NCBI RefSeq assembly: GCF_005237295.1
Contig: NZ_CP033006.1
Span: forward strand, 496,001-560,000
DNA: 64,000 nt
Reading direction: 5' to 3'
DNA from: Buchnera aphidicola (Macrosiphum euphorbiae)
GTDB lineage: Bacteria > Pseudomonadota > Gammaproteobacteria > Enterobacterales > Enterobacteriaceae
The translations under genes and the position numbers were made by a program. Below the pieces are notes generated by a model. It had not been told where the DNA came from, ran no database searches, and saw only the letters and a program-made list of their open reading frames with translations. Below are positions 19,875 to 29,416 of the stretch, in pieces. Every line of letters starts with the position of its first letter. The first letter of the stretch is position 1.

Positions 19875-20219
19875 ATGAATACTAATAATAAAATATTATA
19901 TACATATGAAAAAGTTAAAAAAGATTCAGAGGGATATTTAAGAAAAACTAAAGATTGGAATATAATATTAGCGGAAGAAATTGCAAAAAAAGAAAACATT
20001 GATTTAAGTCCTGATCACTGGAAAGTAATTATCTTTATACGAAAATTTTATTTTAAATTTAATATAACACCATCAATGAGAATGTTAATTAAAAGCATTA
20101 AAAAAGAAATGGGAGAATCTAAAAGTAACAGTATTTATTTATTTAAACTTTTTCCTCAAGGACCTGCTAAACAAGCAAGCAAAATTGCTGGAATACCTAA
20201 ACCAGTTAAATGCTTATAA
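19875..20219 (+). CDS. tusE: Sulfurtransferase TusE (DsrC family)
   Basis: Last sulfur carrier of the Tus relay that passes persulfide sulfur to MnmA for 2-thiolation of U34 in tRNA-Glu, -Lys and -Gln. The product is 114 residues (E. coli 109). [30 protein letters not shown] and [20 protein letters not shown] match; the conserved acceptor Cys is the penultimate residue (Cys113). It is wedged alone on the + strand between yajR and cyoE, a place it does not have in E. coli, and its last 6 bases overlap the cyoE stop on the other strand. TusBCD are not in this window. Confidence 0.94.
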   Translation: MNTNNKILYTYEKVKKDSEGYLRKTKDWNIILAEEIAKKENIDLSPDHWKVIIFIRKFYFKFNITPSMRMLIKSIKKEMGESKSNSIYLFKLFPQGPAKQASKIAGIPKPVKCL

Positions 20220-21086
20220 ATTAAAATATTTAAAAAAAACATCTGCTGATATTAAAAAATTAAATATAACAATAACTATTATTGAATAATAAAATAATTG
20301 ACTCGCATTTTTTTTATTATTATTTTTTTTAATATCAGAATAAGATAAAAATAACCAATAAAAATTTACAATCGAAAATAAAAATAAAAAATTATAACTT
20401 AAATAATCTAAAAACGTTAATAAAGAACTAAAAAAAATAAAAATAAGAATATAAAAAAAAATATGTTTTTTTGTTATAGGAATACCTTTTACCACAGAAA
20501 AAACAGGAATTTTAGCTTTTTTATAATCTTCTATTCTCATGATAGAAATAGCATAAAAATGAGACATTTGCCAAAATATCAAAATAAAAAATAGTAAAAT
20601 ACAACATAGATCAATAGAATTTGAAACTGCTGTATAACCAATAGCCGATGGTGTAGAACCTGAAAAACTTCCAATAAATGTCGAATAAATTGATTTTCTT
20701 TTATATAAATAAGAATATAAAACAACATAAACAAAAAAACCAAAAATAGATAAAATTGTAGATAAAAAATTTACTAAAAAACTTAATATAAATATACCTG
20801 AAACGCCCAAAAAAATAGCAAAAATTAATACAGATCGAATAGAAAGCAATTTTTTTGATAATACTCTGTTACTTGTACGTTGCATTTTTTTATCTATATC
20901 AAAATCAATTAAATTATTAAATACACAAGCAGAGGCAATTACTAGAGACGCACCTAAAATAGTATATAAAAATAAAAAAAAATCAAAAGTAACATTTCTA
21001 GATGCGAATAAAAAGCTACCTACAATTAAAGTAGCATTTCCAATAATAATACCGGGTTTAATAATCTCTAAATAATGTTTAAACAT
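20214..21086 (-). CDS. cyoE: Protoheme IX farnesyltransferase (heme O synthase)
   Basis: Integral membrane UbiA-type prenyltransferase adding a farnesyl chain to heme B to give heme O for the bo3 oxidase. The product is 290 residues (E. coli 296), with about seven to nine hydrophobic segments. The first Asp-rich motif [18 protein letters not shown] and the GTLIGS-like [15 protein letters not shown] follow the family. ATG 21086 ([17 protein letters not shown]) aligns with the E. coli N-terminus; the open frame further upstream overlaps cyoD and is not used. It is the last gene of cyoABCDE, and its end overlaps tusE convergently by 6 bases. Confidence 0.95.
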   Translation of the reverse strand: MFKHYLEIIKPGIIIGNATLIVGSFLFASRNVTFDFFLFLYTILGASLVIASACVFNNLIDFDIDKKMQRTSNRVLSKKLLSIRSVLIFAIFLGVSGIFILSFLVNFLSTILSIFGFFVYVVLYSYLYKRKSIYSTFIGSFSGSTPSAIGYTAVSNSIDLCCILLFFILIFWQMSHFYAISIMRIEDYKKAKIPVFSVVKGIPITKKHIFFYILIFIFFSSLLTFLDYLSYNFLFLFSIVNFYWLFLSYSDIKKNNNKKNASQLFYYSIIVIVIFNFLISADVFFKYFNL

Positions 21087-21115
21087 ATAAATATTATATC
21101 TTTTATTAAATTGTT

Positions 21116-21433
21116 TTACATCATATGATGATTTAAGTTGTACATAATCCATATAGAACCAAATACAATAATAAATATTATTATTATAACAAATAATAAA
21201 GTTATAAGATTCCATCTTTCTTTTTCAGAAAAATCTAAATGTAAAAAATATACAAAATGAATAACAATTTGACTAACAGCACAACATAAAAAAATAATAT
21301 AATTAATTTCACTGCAAAAAAATTTTTTTATGACTAATATAAATGGAAATATAGTTAATACTAAAGAAAATAAAAAACCTAAAAAATAAGATTTAGTTTC
21401 TTTATGCATATTTAATTTAATAAAATTTTGCAT
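21116..21433 (-). CDS. cyoD: Cytochrome bo3 ubiquinol oxidase subunit IV
   Basis: A 105-residue protein with three membrane helices; assists assembly and copper-site stability in subunit I of the bo3 oxidase. [37 protein letters not shown] and [14 protein letters not shown] match E. coli CyoD (109 residues). ATG 21433 overlaps the cyoC TAA by one base (TAATG) and has GGAGC upstream, indicating translational coupling. Open frame before that ATG is cyoC shadow. Confidence 0.95.
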   Translation of the reverse strand: MQNFIKLNMHKETKSYFLGFLFSLVLTIFPFILVIKKFFCSEINYIIFLCCAVSQIVIHFVYFLHLDFSEKERWNLITLLFVIIIIFIIVFGSIWIMYNLNHHMM

Positions 21434-22050
21434 TAAATAGCTCCGTTTAAATAAACAAAAGTAAAAATACAAATCCATATAATATCTAAAAAATGCCAAA
21501 AAATACTAAGACATAAAATTCGAGTACGAATAGGATAAGTTAAACCTAATTTTTGTATTTGATAAATAATTGATAATATTAAAATTAAACCGAAAAAAAT
21601 ATGAACGCCATGAGTAGCAATAAGAGTAAAAAAAATAGAAAAAAAAGCATTTTTATCAGGACCAAAATCTTTTATGATAAGTTCATAAAACTCATTTATT
21701 TCCATAAATAAAAAAATAAAACCTAAACAAAAAGTTATTATTAAATATGAATAAATCATTTTCGTATGTCTTTGATTCATTGCAATAACAACAAACCCAC
21801 AAGATAGAGAACTTAATAATAATAAAAATGTTTCTAATAAAACAGAAGATAAACTAAAAACTTCATTACTAATTAAATTAATTGATATATTTGAAGAAAA
21901 AATGGCATAAACAGCAAAAAGAACTGCAAACATAATACAATCGCTCATCAAATATATCCATAAACCAAATAGTTTATTAGCTTCTGATTTTATATTATGA
22001 ACTTTTACGAAAGTATTTAATTTCATATCATTTATTTTATTTTCTATCAT
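21433..22050 (-). CDS. cyoC: Cytochrome bo3 ubiquinol oxidase subunit III
   Basis: Subunit III of the proton-pumping quinol oxidase in the inner membrane. It has 205 residues and five helices (E. coli 204). [45 protein letters not shown] and [21 protein letters not shown] are family signatures, including the conserved Glu in the lipid-binding region. Its ATG overlaps the cyoB TGA as ATGA (22047-22050). A second in-frame ATG eight codons later is possible, since the N-terminus is not conserved. Confidence 0.96.
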   Translation of the reverse strand: MIENKINDMKLNTFVKVHNIKSEANKLFGLWIYLMSDCIMFAVLFAVYAIFSSNISINLISNEVFSLSSVLLETFLLLLSSLSCGFVVIAMNQRHTKMIYSYLIITFCLGFIFLFMEINEFYELIIKDFGPDKNAFFSIFFTLIATHGVHIFFGLILILSIIYQIQKLGLTYPIRTRILCLSIFWHFLDIIWICIFTFVYLNGAI

Positions 22051-24035
22051 TTTAAACCTGCTTTTCGAATATTCTTACAATGTTGATTTTCAATTTTTTT
22101 TATATCTTCTACTAATAGAGTGTACTCATTATTCTCATTGAGACTGTTAATGACTAAGCTAATAATAATCGCAAAAAAAGAAAAAAAACACAACCAAGTA
22201 ATATGCCAAACCGCTGAAAAACCAAACAATGATGCAAATATACTGATTAAAAAACCTAATCCTGTATTTCTAGGCATATGAATTTCATCATAATTAACAT
22301 TTTCCATTTTTTTCTTGTAATTTTCTTTTTTTTTGTTTTCCCAAAAATCATCTCTATCTTTAACGATAGGAATAATGGCAAAATTATATAATGGAGCAGG
22401 AGAAGAAGTAGACCATTCTAAAGTTCTACCATCCCAAGGATCACCAGTTAGATCTAAATTATCTCGCCGGTCTCTTACTGAAACATAAAATTGAACTATT
22501 TGACATACAATTCCTACTCCAATAAAACAAGCGCCAATAGCAGCAATAGATAATAAAAAATGAAATTCCGAATCAATATTCTGACTTAAACGACGAGTCA
22601 TGCCCATTAATCCTAAAAAATACAAAGGTATAAAAGCAAGAAAAAAACCTATAATCCAAAACCAAAAAGCACGTTTTCCCCATATCTCATTCAAGATAAA
22701 TCCAAATAATTTAGGGAACCAATAACTAATTCCAGCAAAACAACCAAAAACCACTCCACCAATTATTACATTATGAAAGTGCGCAACTAAAAATAAACTA
22801 TTATGCAAAATAAAATCAGCTGGAGGAACTGATAATAATACCCCAGTCATTCCACCAATAGAAAACGTTACTAAAAAACCTAAAGTCCATAACATAGAAG
22901 AATGAATATAAACGCGACCTTGATACATTGTAAACAACCAATTAAAAATTTTTACACCAGTAGGAATTGCTATAATCATAGTAGTAATTCCAAAAAAAGA
23001 GTTTATGTTTGCTCCTGCTCCCATAGTAAAAAAATGATGAAGCCATACAATAAAAGATAAAATCGTAATAGATAAAGTAGCCCATACTAAGGAAACGTAT
23101 CCAAATAAGCGTTTTTTAGAAAAAGTTGCCACTACTTCTGAAAAAACACCAAATACTGGTAACACTAAAATATAAACTTCCGGATGACCCCAAATCCATA
23201 TTAAATTAACATACATCATTGCATTTCCACCTAGATCATTAGTAAAAAAATGGAAATTAAAATAACGATCTAAAGTTAACAATACAAGAGTAACTGTTAA
23301 AACTGGAAAAGAAATAACAATAAGAATATTAGTACATAAAGAAGTCCAAGTAAAAACTGGCATTTTAAAAAAGGACATGCCTGGTGCTCTCATTTTTAAA
23401 ATTGTTACTAAAAAATTAACACCTGTTAATGTTGTTCCAATACCAGCAATTTGCAGACTCCAAATCCAATAATCTACTCCTACACCTGGACTATATTTTA
23501 TGCCAGACAATGGAGGATAGGCCAACCAACCTGTTTGAGCAAATTCTCCTACCCCTAAAGATAGAGTAAGCAGTAAAGAACCACTAACATTTAACCAAAA
23601 ACTTAGATTATTAAGAAATGGAAATGCCACATCACGAGCCCCAATTTGTAATGGTACTACTAAATTCATTAAACCAATTACAAGAGGCATAGCCACAAAA
23701 AAAATCATTATTACACCGTGAGCTGTAAATATTTGATCATAATGATGTGGAGGCAAGAATCCTTTCAATCCTGCTGATGCAATCACCTGTTGAGTACGCA
23801 TTAATATCGCATCAACAAAACCACGAAATAACATAATAAATGCTAGTATTCCATACATAATAGCTATTTTTTTATGATCAACTGTAGTAAACCATTCAGA
23901 CCATAGATATTGCCATTTCTTGTGATAAGTAATAGTTAATGCAACACACAATCCAATGAGAATAATAGCAGTATAGGTGAACATTATAATTGGTTCATGA
24001 TATGGTATATCATCAAATGTCAGTTTTCCAAACAT
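22047..24035 (-). CDS. cyoB: Cytochrome bo3 ubiquinol oxidase subunit I
   Basis: Catalytic heme-copper oxidase subunit (low-spin heme b, heme o3/CuB), reducing O2 and pumping protons. The product is 662 residues (E. coli 663). The CuB-His/Tyr loop [16 protein letters not shown], the LHHFFTMGA segment with two CuB histidines, the [11 protein letters not shown] heme ligands, and the D-channel entrance region are present. The quinol-site motif near [12 protein letters not shown] and [10 protein letters not shown] is kept. It is downstream of cyoA by 4 bases. No sign of decay; one of the best conserved proteins in the window. Confidence 0.98.
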   Translation of the reverse strand: MFGKLTFDDIPYHEPIIMFTYTAIILIGLCVALTITYHKKWQYLWSEWFTTVDHKKIAIMYGILAFIMLFRGFVDAILMRTQQVIASAGLKGFLPPHHYDQIFTAHGVIMIFFVAMPLVIGLMNLVVPLQIGARDVAFPFLNNLSFWLNVSGSLLLTLSLGVGEFAQTGWLAYPPLSGIKYSPGVGVDYWIWSLQIAGIGTTLTGVNFLVTILKMRAPGMSFFKMPVFTWTSLCTNILIVISFPVLTVTLVLLTLDRYFNFHFFTNDLGGNAMMYVNLIWIWGHPEVYILVLPVFGVFSEVVATFSKKRLFGYVSLVWATLSITILSFIVWLHHFFTMGAGANINSFFGITTMIIAIPTGVKIFNWLFTMYQGRVYIHSSMLWTLGFLVTFSIGGMTGVLLSVPPADFILHNSLFLVAHFHNVIIGGVVFGCFAGISYWFPKLFGFILNEIWGKRAFWFWIIGFFLAFIPLYFLGLMGMTRRLSQNIDSEFHFLLSIAAIGACFIGVGIVCQIVQFYVSVRDRRDNLDLTGDPWDGRTLEWSTSSPAPLYNFAIIPIVKDRDDFWENKKKENYKKKMENVNYDEIHMPRNTGLGFLISIFASLFGFSAVWHITWLCFFSFFAIIISLVINSLNENNEYTLLVEDIKKIENQHCKNIRKAGLK

Positions 24036-24039
24036 TATT

Positions 24040-24960
24040 CTATTTCTCCATGTTAGAATTTTTTTTCATAATTTTATGAGTAATATTTTTATCTAATATT
24101 TTAAAATTATTTATAGAATATTGATTTATAATTTGATTAAACAAATTTCTCTGAACACTAGAAAAATATTCTATTGAATAATTTTCGTTCGGAATAGATA
24201 TTGTATTAAAAAATTTTTTCATATTCAATTTTACAGATGAGTTTTTGATTTTTTTTACCCAATCTATAAAAGTTGAATTTTTTAAAACAGATATAGCAGT
24301 AAATTTCATATTAGAAAAGCCTTTACCACTGTAATTAGACGATATGCCTTTATATTTGCCTGGATTATTAGCAATCAAATTTAATTTTGTTGTCATTCCT
24401 GGCATAGCATATATTTGACTTCCTAAAGACGGAATAAAAAAAGAATTCATAACAGAATTTGAAGTAATACGAAAAATTACAGGTCTATTAACAGGGAACA
24501 TAATTTCGTTAATAGTTGCAATATTGTAATCTGGATAAATAAACAACCACTTCCAATCTAATGCAACCGCATCTATTTTTATAGGCTTATTAAAAGAAGC
24601 TATAGGTTTTTTTGGTTCTAATTTATGACTGTAATTCCAAGATAAAAAAGCCAAAAAAGAAACTATTATAACTGGAATAGTCCATACTACTATTTCTATT
24701 TTTTTTGAATCAGACCAATTAGGTTTATATATCTGATTTATATTGGTTGAACGATACTTAAAAGAAAAATATATAGTCATAAAAATTACAGGGATAATGA
24801 TAAATAACATTAGTATAAAAGATATTAGTATTAGCGAACATTCTTCTATAGCAATTTCCCCATGAGGATTTAATAATAAACCATTACAACCATTTAGAAA
24901 AATAAATATTAATGTTAATGATAATATTTTAAAAAAATTATTATAATTTAAAGATGTCAT
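24040..24960 (-). CDS. cyoA: Cytochrome bo3 ubiquinol oxidase subunit II
   Basis: Subunit II, a lipoprotein with two membrane helices and a periplasmic cupredoxin domain. The product is 306 residues (E. coli 315). The signal peptide ends LNGC (Cys25), a usable lipobox, followed by [15 protein letters not shown]. The cupredoxin part contains [20 protein letters not shown] and [18 protein letters not shown]. The CuA ligands of cytochrome c oxidases are absent, as expected for a quinol oxidase. It is first gene of the cyo operon; the C-terminal about 100 residues are diverged. The E. coli neighbour ampG is missing upstream. Confidence 0.96.
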   Translation of the reverse strand: MTSLNYNNFFKILSLTLIFIFLNGCNGLLLNPHGEIAIEECSLILISFILMLFIIIPVIFMTIYFSFKYRSTNINQIYKPNWSDSKKIEIVVWTIPVIIVSFLAFLSWNYSHKLEPKKPIASFNKPIKIDAVALDWKWLFIYPDYNIATINEIMFPVNRPVIFRITSNSVMNSFFIPSLGSQIYAMPGMTTKLNLIANNPGKYKGISSNYSGKGFSNMKFTAISVLKNSTFIDWVKKIKNSSVKLNMKKFFNTISIPNENYSIEYFSSVQRNLFNQIINQYSINNFKILDKNITHKIMKKNSNMEK

Positions 24961-25160
24961 TCAAAAGCCTCAAAAATAATATGATTTTTTATTTAAAAAA
25001 AACTTTGAAAATACTATTTTTATTAATAATTTTTATGTGAAAATTATTCTTTTATAAAAAAGTAATAATTTTTGAAATAATTGAATTATTTTTTAAAAAT
25101 TGATAAAATTTAAAATCAAAAGTGTTTTTTAAAGATTTATTTTATAAAAAATATAATATA

Positions 25161-25178
25161 ATACTGTTTATACAGTAT
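25161..25178. repeat. Dyad ATACTGT-TTAT-ACAGTAT in the cyoA/bolA divergent gap
   Basis: In the 272-bp spacer between divergent cyoA and bolA, ATACTGT (25161-25167) and ACAGTAT (25172-25178) form a perfect 7-bp inverted repeat with a 4-base centre. It lies about 55 bases upstream of the bolA ATG. It could be an operator or a small RNA hairpin. The half-sites resemble those of a LexA box, but the spacing (CTGT-N4-ACAG instead of N8) is wrong. The rest of the spacer is featureless A/T-rich DNA. Confidence 0.3.
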
Positions 25179-25232
25179 AAAAGTATTTTTTATGATTTTT
25201 TTTATTAATAAATTAGGACATAATATTAATTA

Positions 25233-25556
25233 ATGACTCTAGAAAAAATAAAAAAATGTTTAATATCTAAAATCAAGATAAGTTTTATTGAAATTTATGA
25301 TGATAGTTCTTGTCATAATTCTTCAGAGAAAGGCATTACGCATTTAAGAATAATTATCATTAGCAATGATTTTGTCGATCATAAATTAATCGATAGACAC
25401 CGCATAATTTTTTCAATATTATCAGATAAAATCAAAAAGAAAATATATTCATTAACATTAAATACTTACACTCTTGATGAATGGAAAAATAAAAAATTCA
25501 AAATAAGTAACAACACTAAGTGTTTAAAAAAAAATAATGCTTTATCGGTTTACTAA
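25233..25556 (+). CDS. bolA: BolA family protein
   Basis: Small KH-like-fold protein that, with monothiol glutaredoxins, handles [2Fe-2S] clusters; in E. coli also a stress morphogene. The product is 107 residues (E. coli 105). Recognised by EIYDDSSCHN (the conserved His region), THLRIIIISNDFVDHKLIDR, RHRIIFSIL and LTLNTYTLDEW. It sits upstream of tig as in E. coli (bolA-tig-clpPX-lon); yajG and ampG, its usual upstream neighbours, are lost. No good Shine-Dalgarno is visible before the ATG. Confidence 0.92.
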   Translation: MTLEKIKKCLISKIKISFIEIYDDSSCHNSSEKGITHLRIIIISNDFVDHKLIDRHRIIFSILSDKIKKKIYSLTLNTYTLDEWKNKKFKISNNTKCLKKNNALSVY

Positions 25557-25740
25557 AAAATTTTTATACATATGATTATTTAACTTTTTAAAAAATTTAT
25601 ATTTAAAATAGTTTAAAAAATATATTCCCATAAAAAAAAATATTTTTTATAGAAAATTAATTTAAGTATAAATAAAATATTTAAAATATTATGTTAGAAA
25701 TTTAAAAAAACTGATAAAAGTAATCGTTTGAGGTAATAAG

Positions 25741-27072
25741 ATGAAATTTTTTATGGAAAAAAATAAAGATGCAGGTCATCGTGTTACAATTAAGATTCCG
25801 AGAACAACAGTTAATAATTCTCTTTTGAGAGAATTCATAAAAATCAGTAAAACAACTAAAATTAATGGATTTAGAAAAGGTAAAGCTCCTATTAAATTTA
25901 TACAAGAAAAATATGGAAATTCTGTTTATTATGATATATTTACACAACTAATGCAAAAATTTTTTTATGAATTTATAAATAAAGAAAAAATCAAAATTAT
26001 TGGTTCTCCAAAATTTTACATGCATCAAAACGAAGATAAAGAAAAAGAACATTTTGAATATTCTGTAATTTACGAACTATATCCAAAATTTCAACTAAAA
26101 GATATAAAAGAGATAAAAGTAAATAAAATAAATGTAAAAATAACAAATCAAGACATTCAAAACAATATAGAAAAATATAAAACAAAAAAAAATATTTGGA
26201 ACACAGTTAATAAAACCATTAAATCACACGATCGTGTGACAATTAGTTATTGCATCTATGAAAAAAACAAAAAAATAAAAAAATTTAATACAGAAAAAAT
26301 TAGTTTTATTGTATCTCAAAATACATTGATACCCGAATTAAATTATAAGATAATTAATCATTTTATAAATGATATTATTTTTTTCAAAATTAAATTTAAT
26401 TCATTTCATCCAGAAAAAGAACTTCAGAATAAAGATATAATATTTAAAATAAAAATTATTAAAATTGAAAAAAAACAAGAACTAGAAACAGAAAAAAACA
26501 ATGAAAAAAATGACATAGAAAAAAAAATAACTCAATCATGTTACCAAAGTATAAAAAATAATCTTCATTCTCAAATAAATGTCATAACTGAAAAACATTT
26601 AGAAGATCAAATCATACAAAAAATAATTAAAAAAAACATTATATTAATACCTCCACTTTTATTTCAAGAAGAAAGAAAAATTTTATATAAACACTACAAA
26701 AAAAAATATAAAGAAGAAAATTCTAATATTTTAGAAAAAAAATACCATTTTGATCTTAATTCACAAGTCAGAAAAAAAATATACATTCGAATGATAATAG
26801 AAAAAATTATTTCTGATAATCAATTGGTTTCAGACGAAAAAAACATACAACAACTAATCAAAAAAATATCCTTAAATTATAAAAAACCAATAGAAATTAT
26901 TAATTTATACAATAAGAATCAACATATAAAAAACACCATAAGAAATATAGAATTAGAAAGCCAAGCTATGTTTTTATTGAAAAATAAGATTCAAATTGAA
27001 AAACAATATTGGACTTTTGATCAATTTATAACTTATAAACAGAGAAATTATGAAGAATTAATTCTAAAATGA
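25741..27072 (+). CDS. tig: Trigger factor
   Basis: Ribosome-bound chaperone that meets nascent chains at the exit tunnel. The product is 443 residues (E. coli 432). The ribosome-binding loop GFRKGKAP is intact (residues about 43-50), and the N-terminus has exactly the E. coli length; GAGGT lies 7 bases before the ATG. The FKBP-type PPIase domain (about 150-245) has lost the family signatures: E. coli DFTGSVDG reads SYCIYEKN and GFEDGIKGHKAGE reads ELNYKIINHFIND. So prolyl isomerase activity is probably gone while chaperone arms (ERKILYKHYKK; ARG-like helices) remain. Very Lys/Asn-rich. Confidence 0.93.
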   Translation: MKFFMEKNKDAGHRVTIKIPRTTVNNSLLREFIKISKTTKINGFRKGKAPIKFIQEKYGNSVYYDIFTQLMQKFFYEFINKEKIKIIGSPKFYMHQNEDKEKEHFEYSVIYELYPKFQLKDIKEIKVNKINVKITNQDIQNNIEKYKTKKNIWNTVNKTIKSHDRVTISYCIYEKNKKIKKFNTEKISFIVSQNTLIPELNYKIINHFINDIIFFKIKFNSFHPEKELQNKDIIFKIKIIKIEKKQELETEKNNEKNDIEKKITQSCYQSIKNNLHSQINVITEKHLEDQIIQKIIKKNIILIPPLLFQEERKILYKHYKKKYKEENSNILEKKYHFDLNSQVRKKIYIRMIIEKIISDNQLVSDEKNIQQLIKKISLNYKKPIEIINLYNKNQHIKNTIRNIELESQAMFLLKNKIQIEKQYWTFDQFITYKQRNYEELILK

Positions 27073-27208
27073 TGTTGTACTATAATAATATACATTCCTT
27101 TAATACATTAATCTTTAATTGTAGTTTGTAGTTATTAAAAAAATTACATCATAAAAAATGTAATATTAATTATTTAAAATAATATTGAATATATTCAGGA
27201 ATAAATAC

Positions 27209-27823
27209 ATGTTATACAATAATAAAAAAAACTCGTACACAACGTTGATTCCGATGGTTATAGAACAACATTCTAGAGGAGAACGTTCATATGATATATA
27301 TTCAAGATTATTAAAAGAACGAATAATTTTTATGATAGGAACTATCGAAGATAATATGGCTAATAATATTGTAGCACAAATATTATTTTTAGAATCTGAA
27401 AATCCCGAAAAAGATATATTTTTATATATCAATTCTCCAGGAGGCATTATTACTTCAGGTATGTCTATTTATGACACTATGCAATTTGTTAAACCAGAAA
27501 TCAGCACTATTTGTATAGGTCAAGCATGTTCAATGGCTGCTTTATTGTTAACGTCTGGAACTAAAGGAAAAAGATTTTGTCTACCTAATTCAAAAGTTAT
27601 GATTCATCAACCGTTAGGTGGATATCAAGGACAAGCTTCAGATATTGCTATTCATGCGCGAGAAATCATGGAAATGAAAAAACGATTAAATAAATTAATG
27701 TCATTCCATACTGGTCAATCTATCAAAAAAATAAATAAAGATACAGAACGCGATTGTTTTTTATCGGCAGATGAATGCATTCAATATGGACTAATCGATT
27801 TTATTTTAACTAAACGTCAATAA
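27209..27823 (+). CDS. clpP: ATP-dependent Clp protease proteolytic subunit ClpP
   Basis: Serine protease forming the double-heptamer chamber used by ClpX. The product is 204 residues (E. coli 207). Catalytic Ser in [11 protein letters not shown], His in VMIHQPLGG, Asp in [31 protein letters not shown] marks the start of the mature part, preceded by a short propeptide-like segment. ATG 27209 has AGGA upstream; a TTG 24 bases earlier is a poorer choice. It is followed by clpX. The residue after Ser-Met is Ala where E. coli has Gly. Confidence 0.97.
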   Translation: MLYNNKKNSYTTLIPMVIEQHSRGERSYDIYSRLLKERIIFMIGTIEDNMANNIVAQILFLESENPEKDIFLYINSPGGIITSGMSIYDTMQFVKPEISTICIGQACSMAALLLTSGTKGKRFCLPNSKVMIHQPLGGYQGQASDIAIHAREIMEMKKRLNKLMSFHTGQSIKKINKDTERDCFLSADECIQYGLIDFILTKRQ

Positions 27824-27919
27824 AAAAAATTAAATCAATAAATTTTTTACAAAATATCCAGTAAAAATATATAGAATCTATTTACTCAAGAATATAAAAT
27901 ATGCGAAAAAGAGGTAAAT

Positions 27920-29206
27920 ATGACAGATAAGAGTAAAGAAAATTCTAAAAAGCTGCTTTATTGTTCTTTTTGCGGAAAAAATCAAAAAGAAGTGCAAAAG
28001 TTAATAGCTGGTCCCACAGTACATATATGTGATGAATGTGTTAAATTATGTAATGACATTATTACTGAAGAAATGCTAAAACATAAAAAAAATGATACTG
28101 AAAATAAAATAAATTATTTACCAACACCATATGAAATCAAAAAACATCTTGATAATTATGTAATTGGACAAGATCATACAAAAAAAGTTCTATCTGTTGC
28201 GGTTTATAATCATTATAAACGTCTTTATAATTTCAATGAAAACACAGATTCAGTTGATTTAGGTAAAAGCAACGTTTTATTAATAGGACCAACAGGTAGT
28301 GGAAAAACATTATTAGCACAAACATTAGCTAAACTACTAGATGTTCCATTTACCATTGCAGATGCTACGACTCTAACTGAAGCTGGATATGTAGGAGAAG
28401 ACGTTGAGAATGTAGTGCAGAAATTATTGCAAAAATGTAAATACAATGTAAAAAAAGCAGAATTAGGAATTATTTATATAGATGAAATAGATAAAATAGC
28501 AAGAAAATCTGATAATCCTTCTATTACTAGAGATGTTTCTGGAGAAGGAGTACAACAAGCTCTATTAAAATTAATTGAAGGAACGTTAGCTTCAATCCCT
28601 CCTCAAGGAGGACGAAAACATCCACAACAAGAATTTTTACAAGTCAATACTTCTAATATTTTATTTATATGTGCTGGTGCATTTTCAGAATTATCTAAAA
28701 TTATTTCTAAAAGACTTGATACAGGAACAGAAATAGGTTTTAACGCTAATGTTAAAGGAAAAAAACAAAAAATATCAGAAGATTTTTTATTAAAAAAAGT
28801 AGAACCTGAAGATTTAATGAAATTTGGATTAATTCCAGAGTTTATTAGTCGTTTGCCAATAATAACTATATTAAATAAATTAACTGAAGATGCATTAGTA
28901 AATATATTATGCAAACCTAAAAATGCTTTAATTAAACAATATCAAACATTATTTAAATTAGAAAAAGTACAGTTAGAATTTAATAAAGAATCTATTCTAG
29001 CTATCGCAAGAAAAGCTATGAATAAAAAAACAGGTGCCAGAGGATTACGATCTATTCTTGAAGATATACTACTCAATATAATGTACGAGTTACCATCTAT
29101 GGTAAATATAGAAAAAGTATTAATTAATGAGTCTGTTATAAACGCTAATTCATCACCAAAAATAATATATGGAAAGAACAAATCAAAAAAAGCATCAGGT
29201 GAATAA
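27920..29206 (+). CDS. clpX: ATP-dependent Clp protease ATP-binding subunit ClpX
   Basis: AAA+ unfoldase feeding substrates to ClpP. The product is 428 residues (E. coli 424). An N-terminal zinc-binding domain with YCSFCGKN and [10 protein letters not shown], Walker A GPTGSGKT, the pore loop GYVGED, Walker [11 protein letters not shown], and an IGF tripeptide within [11 protein letters not shown] for ClpP docking are all present; [14 protein letters not shown] is the sensor-2 region. AGAGGT stands 5 bases before the ATG. It lies 96 bp behind clpP and is probably co-transcribed. Confidence 0.98.
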   Translation: MTDKSKENSKKLLYCSFCGKNQKEVQKLIAGPTVHICDECVKLCNDIITEEMLKHKKNDTENKINYLPTPYEIKKHLDNYVIGQDHTKKVLSVAVYNHYKRLYNFNENTDSVDLGKSNVLLIGPTGSGKTLLAQTLAKLLDVPFTIADATTLTEAGYVGEDVENVVQKLLQKCKYNVKKAELGIIYIDEIDKIARKSDNPSITRDVSGEGVQQALLKLIEGTLASIPPQGGRKHPQQEFLQVNTSNILFICAGAFSELSKIISKRLDTGTEIGFNANVKGKKQKISEDFLLKKVEPEDLMKFGLIPEFISRLPIITILNKLTEDALVNILCKPKNALIKQYQTLFKLEKVQLEFNKESILAIARKAMNKKTGARGLRSILEDILLNIMYELPSMVNIEKVLINESVINANSSPKIIYGKNKSKKASGE

Positions 29207-29384
29207 AAATAAGACATCCGATGATCTAGAAAATAAAAGCAATTAACTTTTATTTTGTCAAACGCTTAGCATTAAACGTCAAGCGACCATTCCGATATAC
29301 TTGGCTGATTATAGGTGTAACTGCATGTTTTATTATATCGTGCAGTTTTTAAATATTATAAATATCGGGAAATTCAACTAAGAG

Positions 29385-29416
29385 AGAGCTCTATGAATTC
29401 TGAGCGTTCTGAACGC
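29385..29416 (+). promoter_or_regulatory. Structured lon translation-initiation region
   Basis: The Shine-Dalgarno of lon is embedded in the palindrome AGAGCTCT (29385-29392) directly abutting the ATG at 29393. GCGTT (29404-29408) and AACGC (29412-29416) form a 5-bp hairpin just inside the gene. The block is far richer in G+C than its surroundings and, from memory, nearly identical at the DNA level to the E. coli lon start. The 186-bp clpX-lon spacer also has CGCTT/AAGCG and TGCA/TGCA dyads. No clear sigma-32 promoter is visible. Confidence 0.4.

Noticed and set aside
25161-25178. LexA (SOS) box upstream of bolA
   Set aside because: CTGT and ACAG are separated by 4 bases, not 8; kept only as an unexplained dyad.
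29207-29392. Sigma-32 heat-shock promoter of lon
   Set aside because: No CTTGAAA/CCCCAT-like pair at proper spacing could be found; ACTTGGC alone is not enough.
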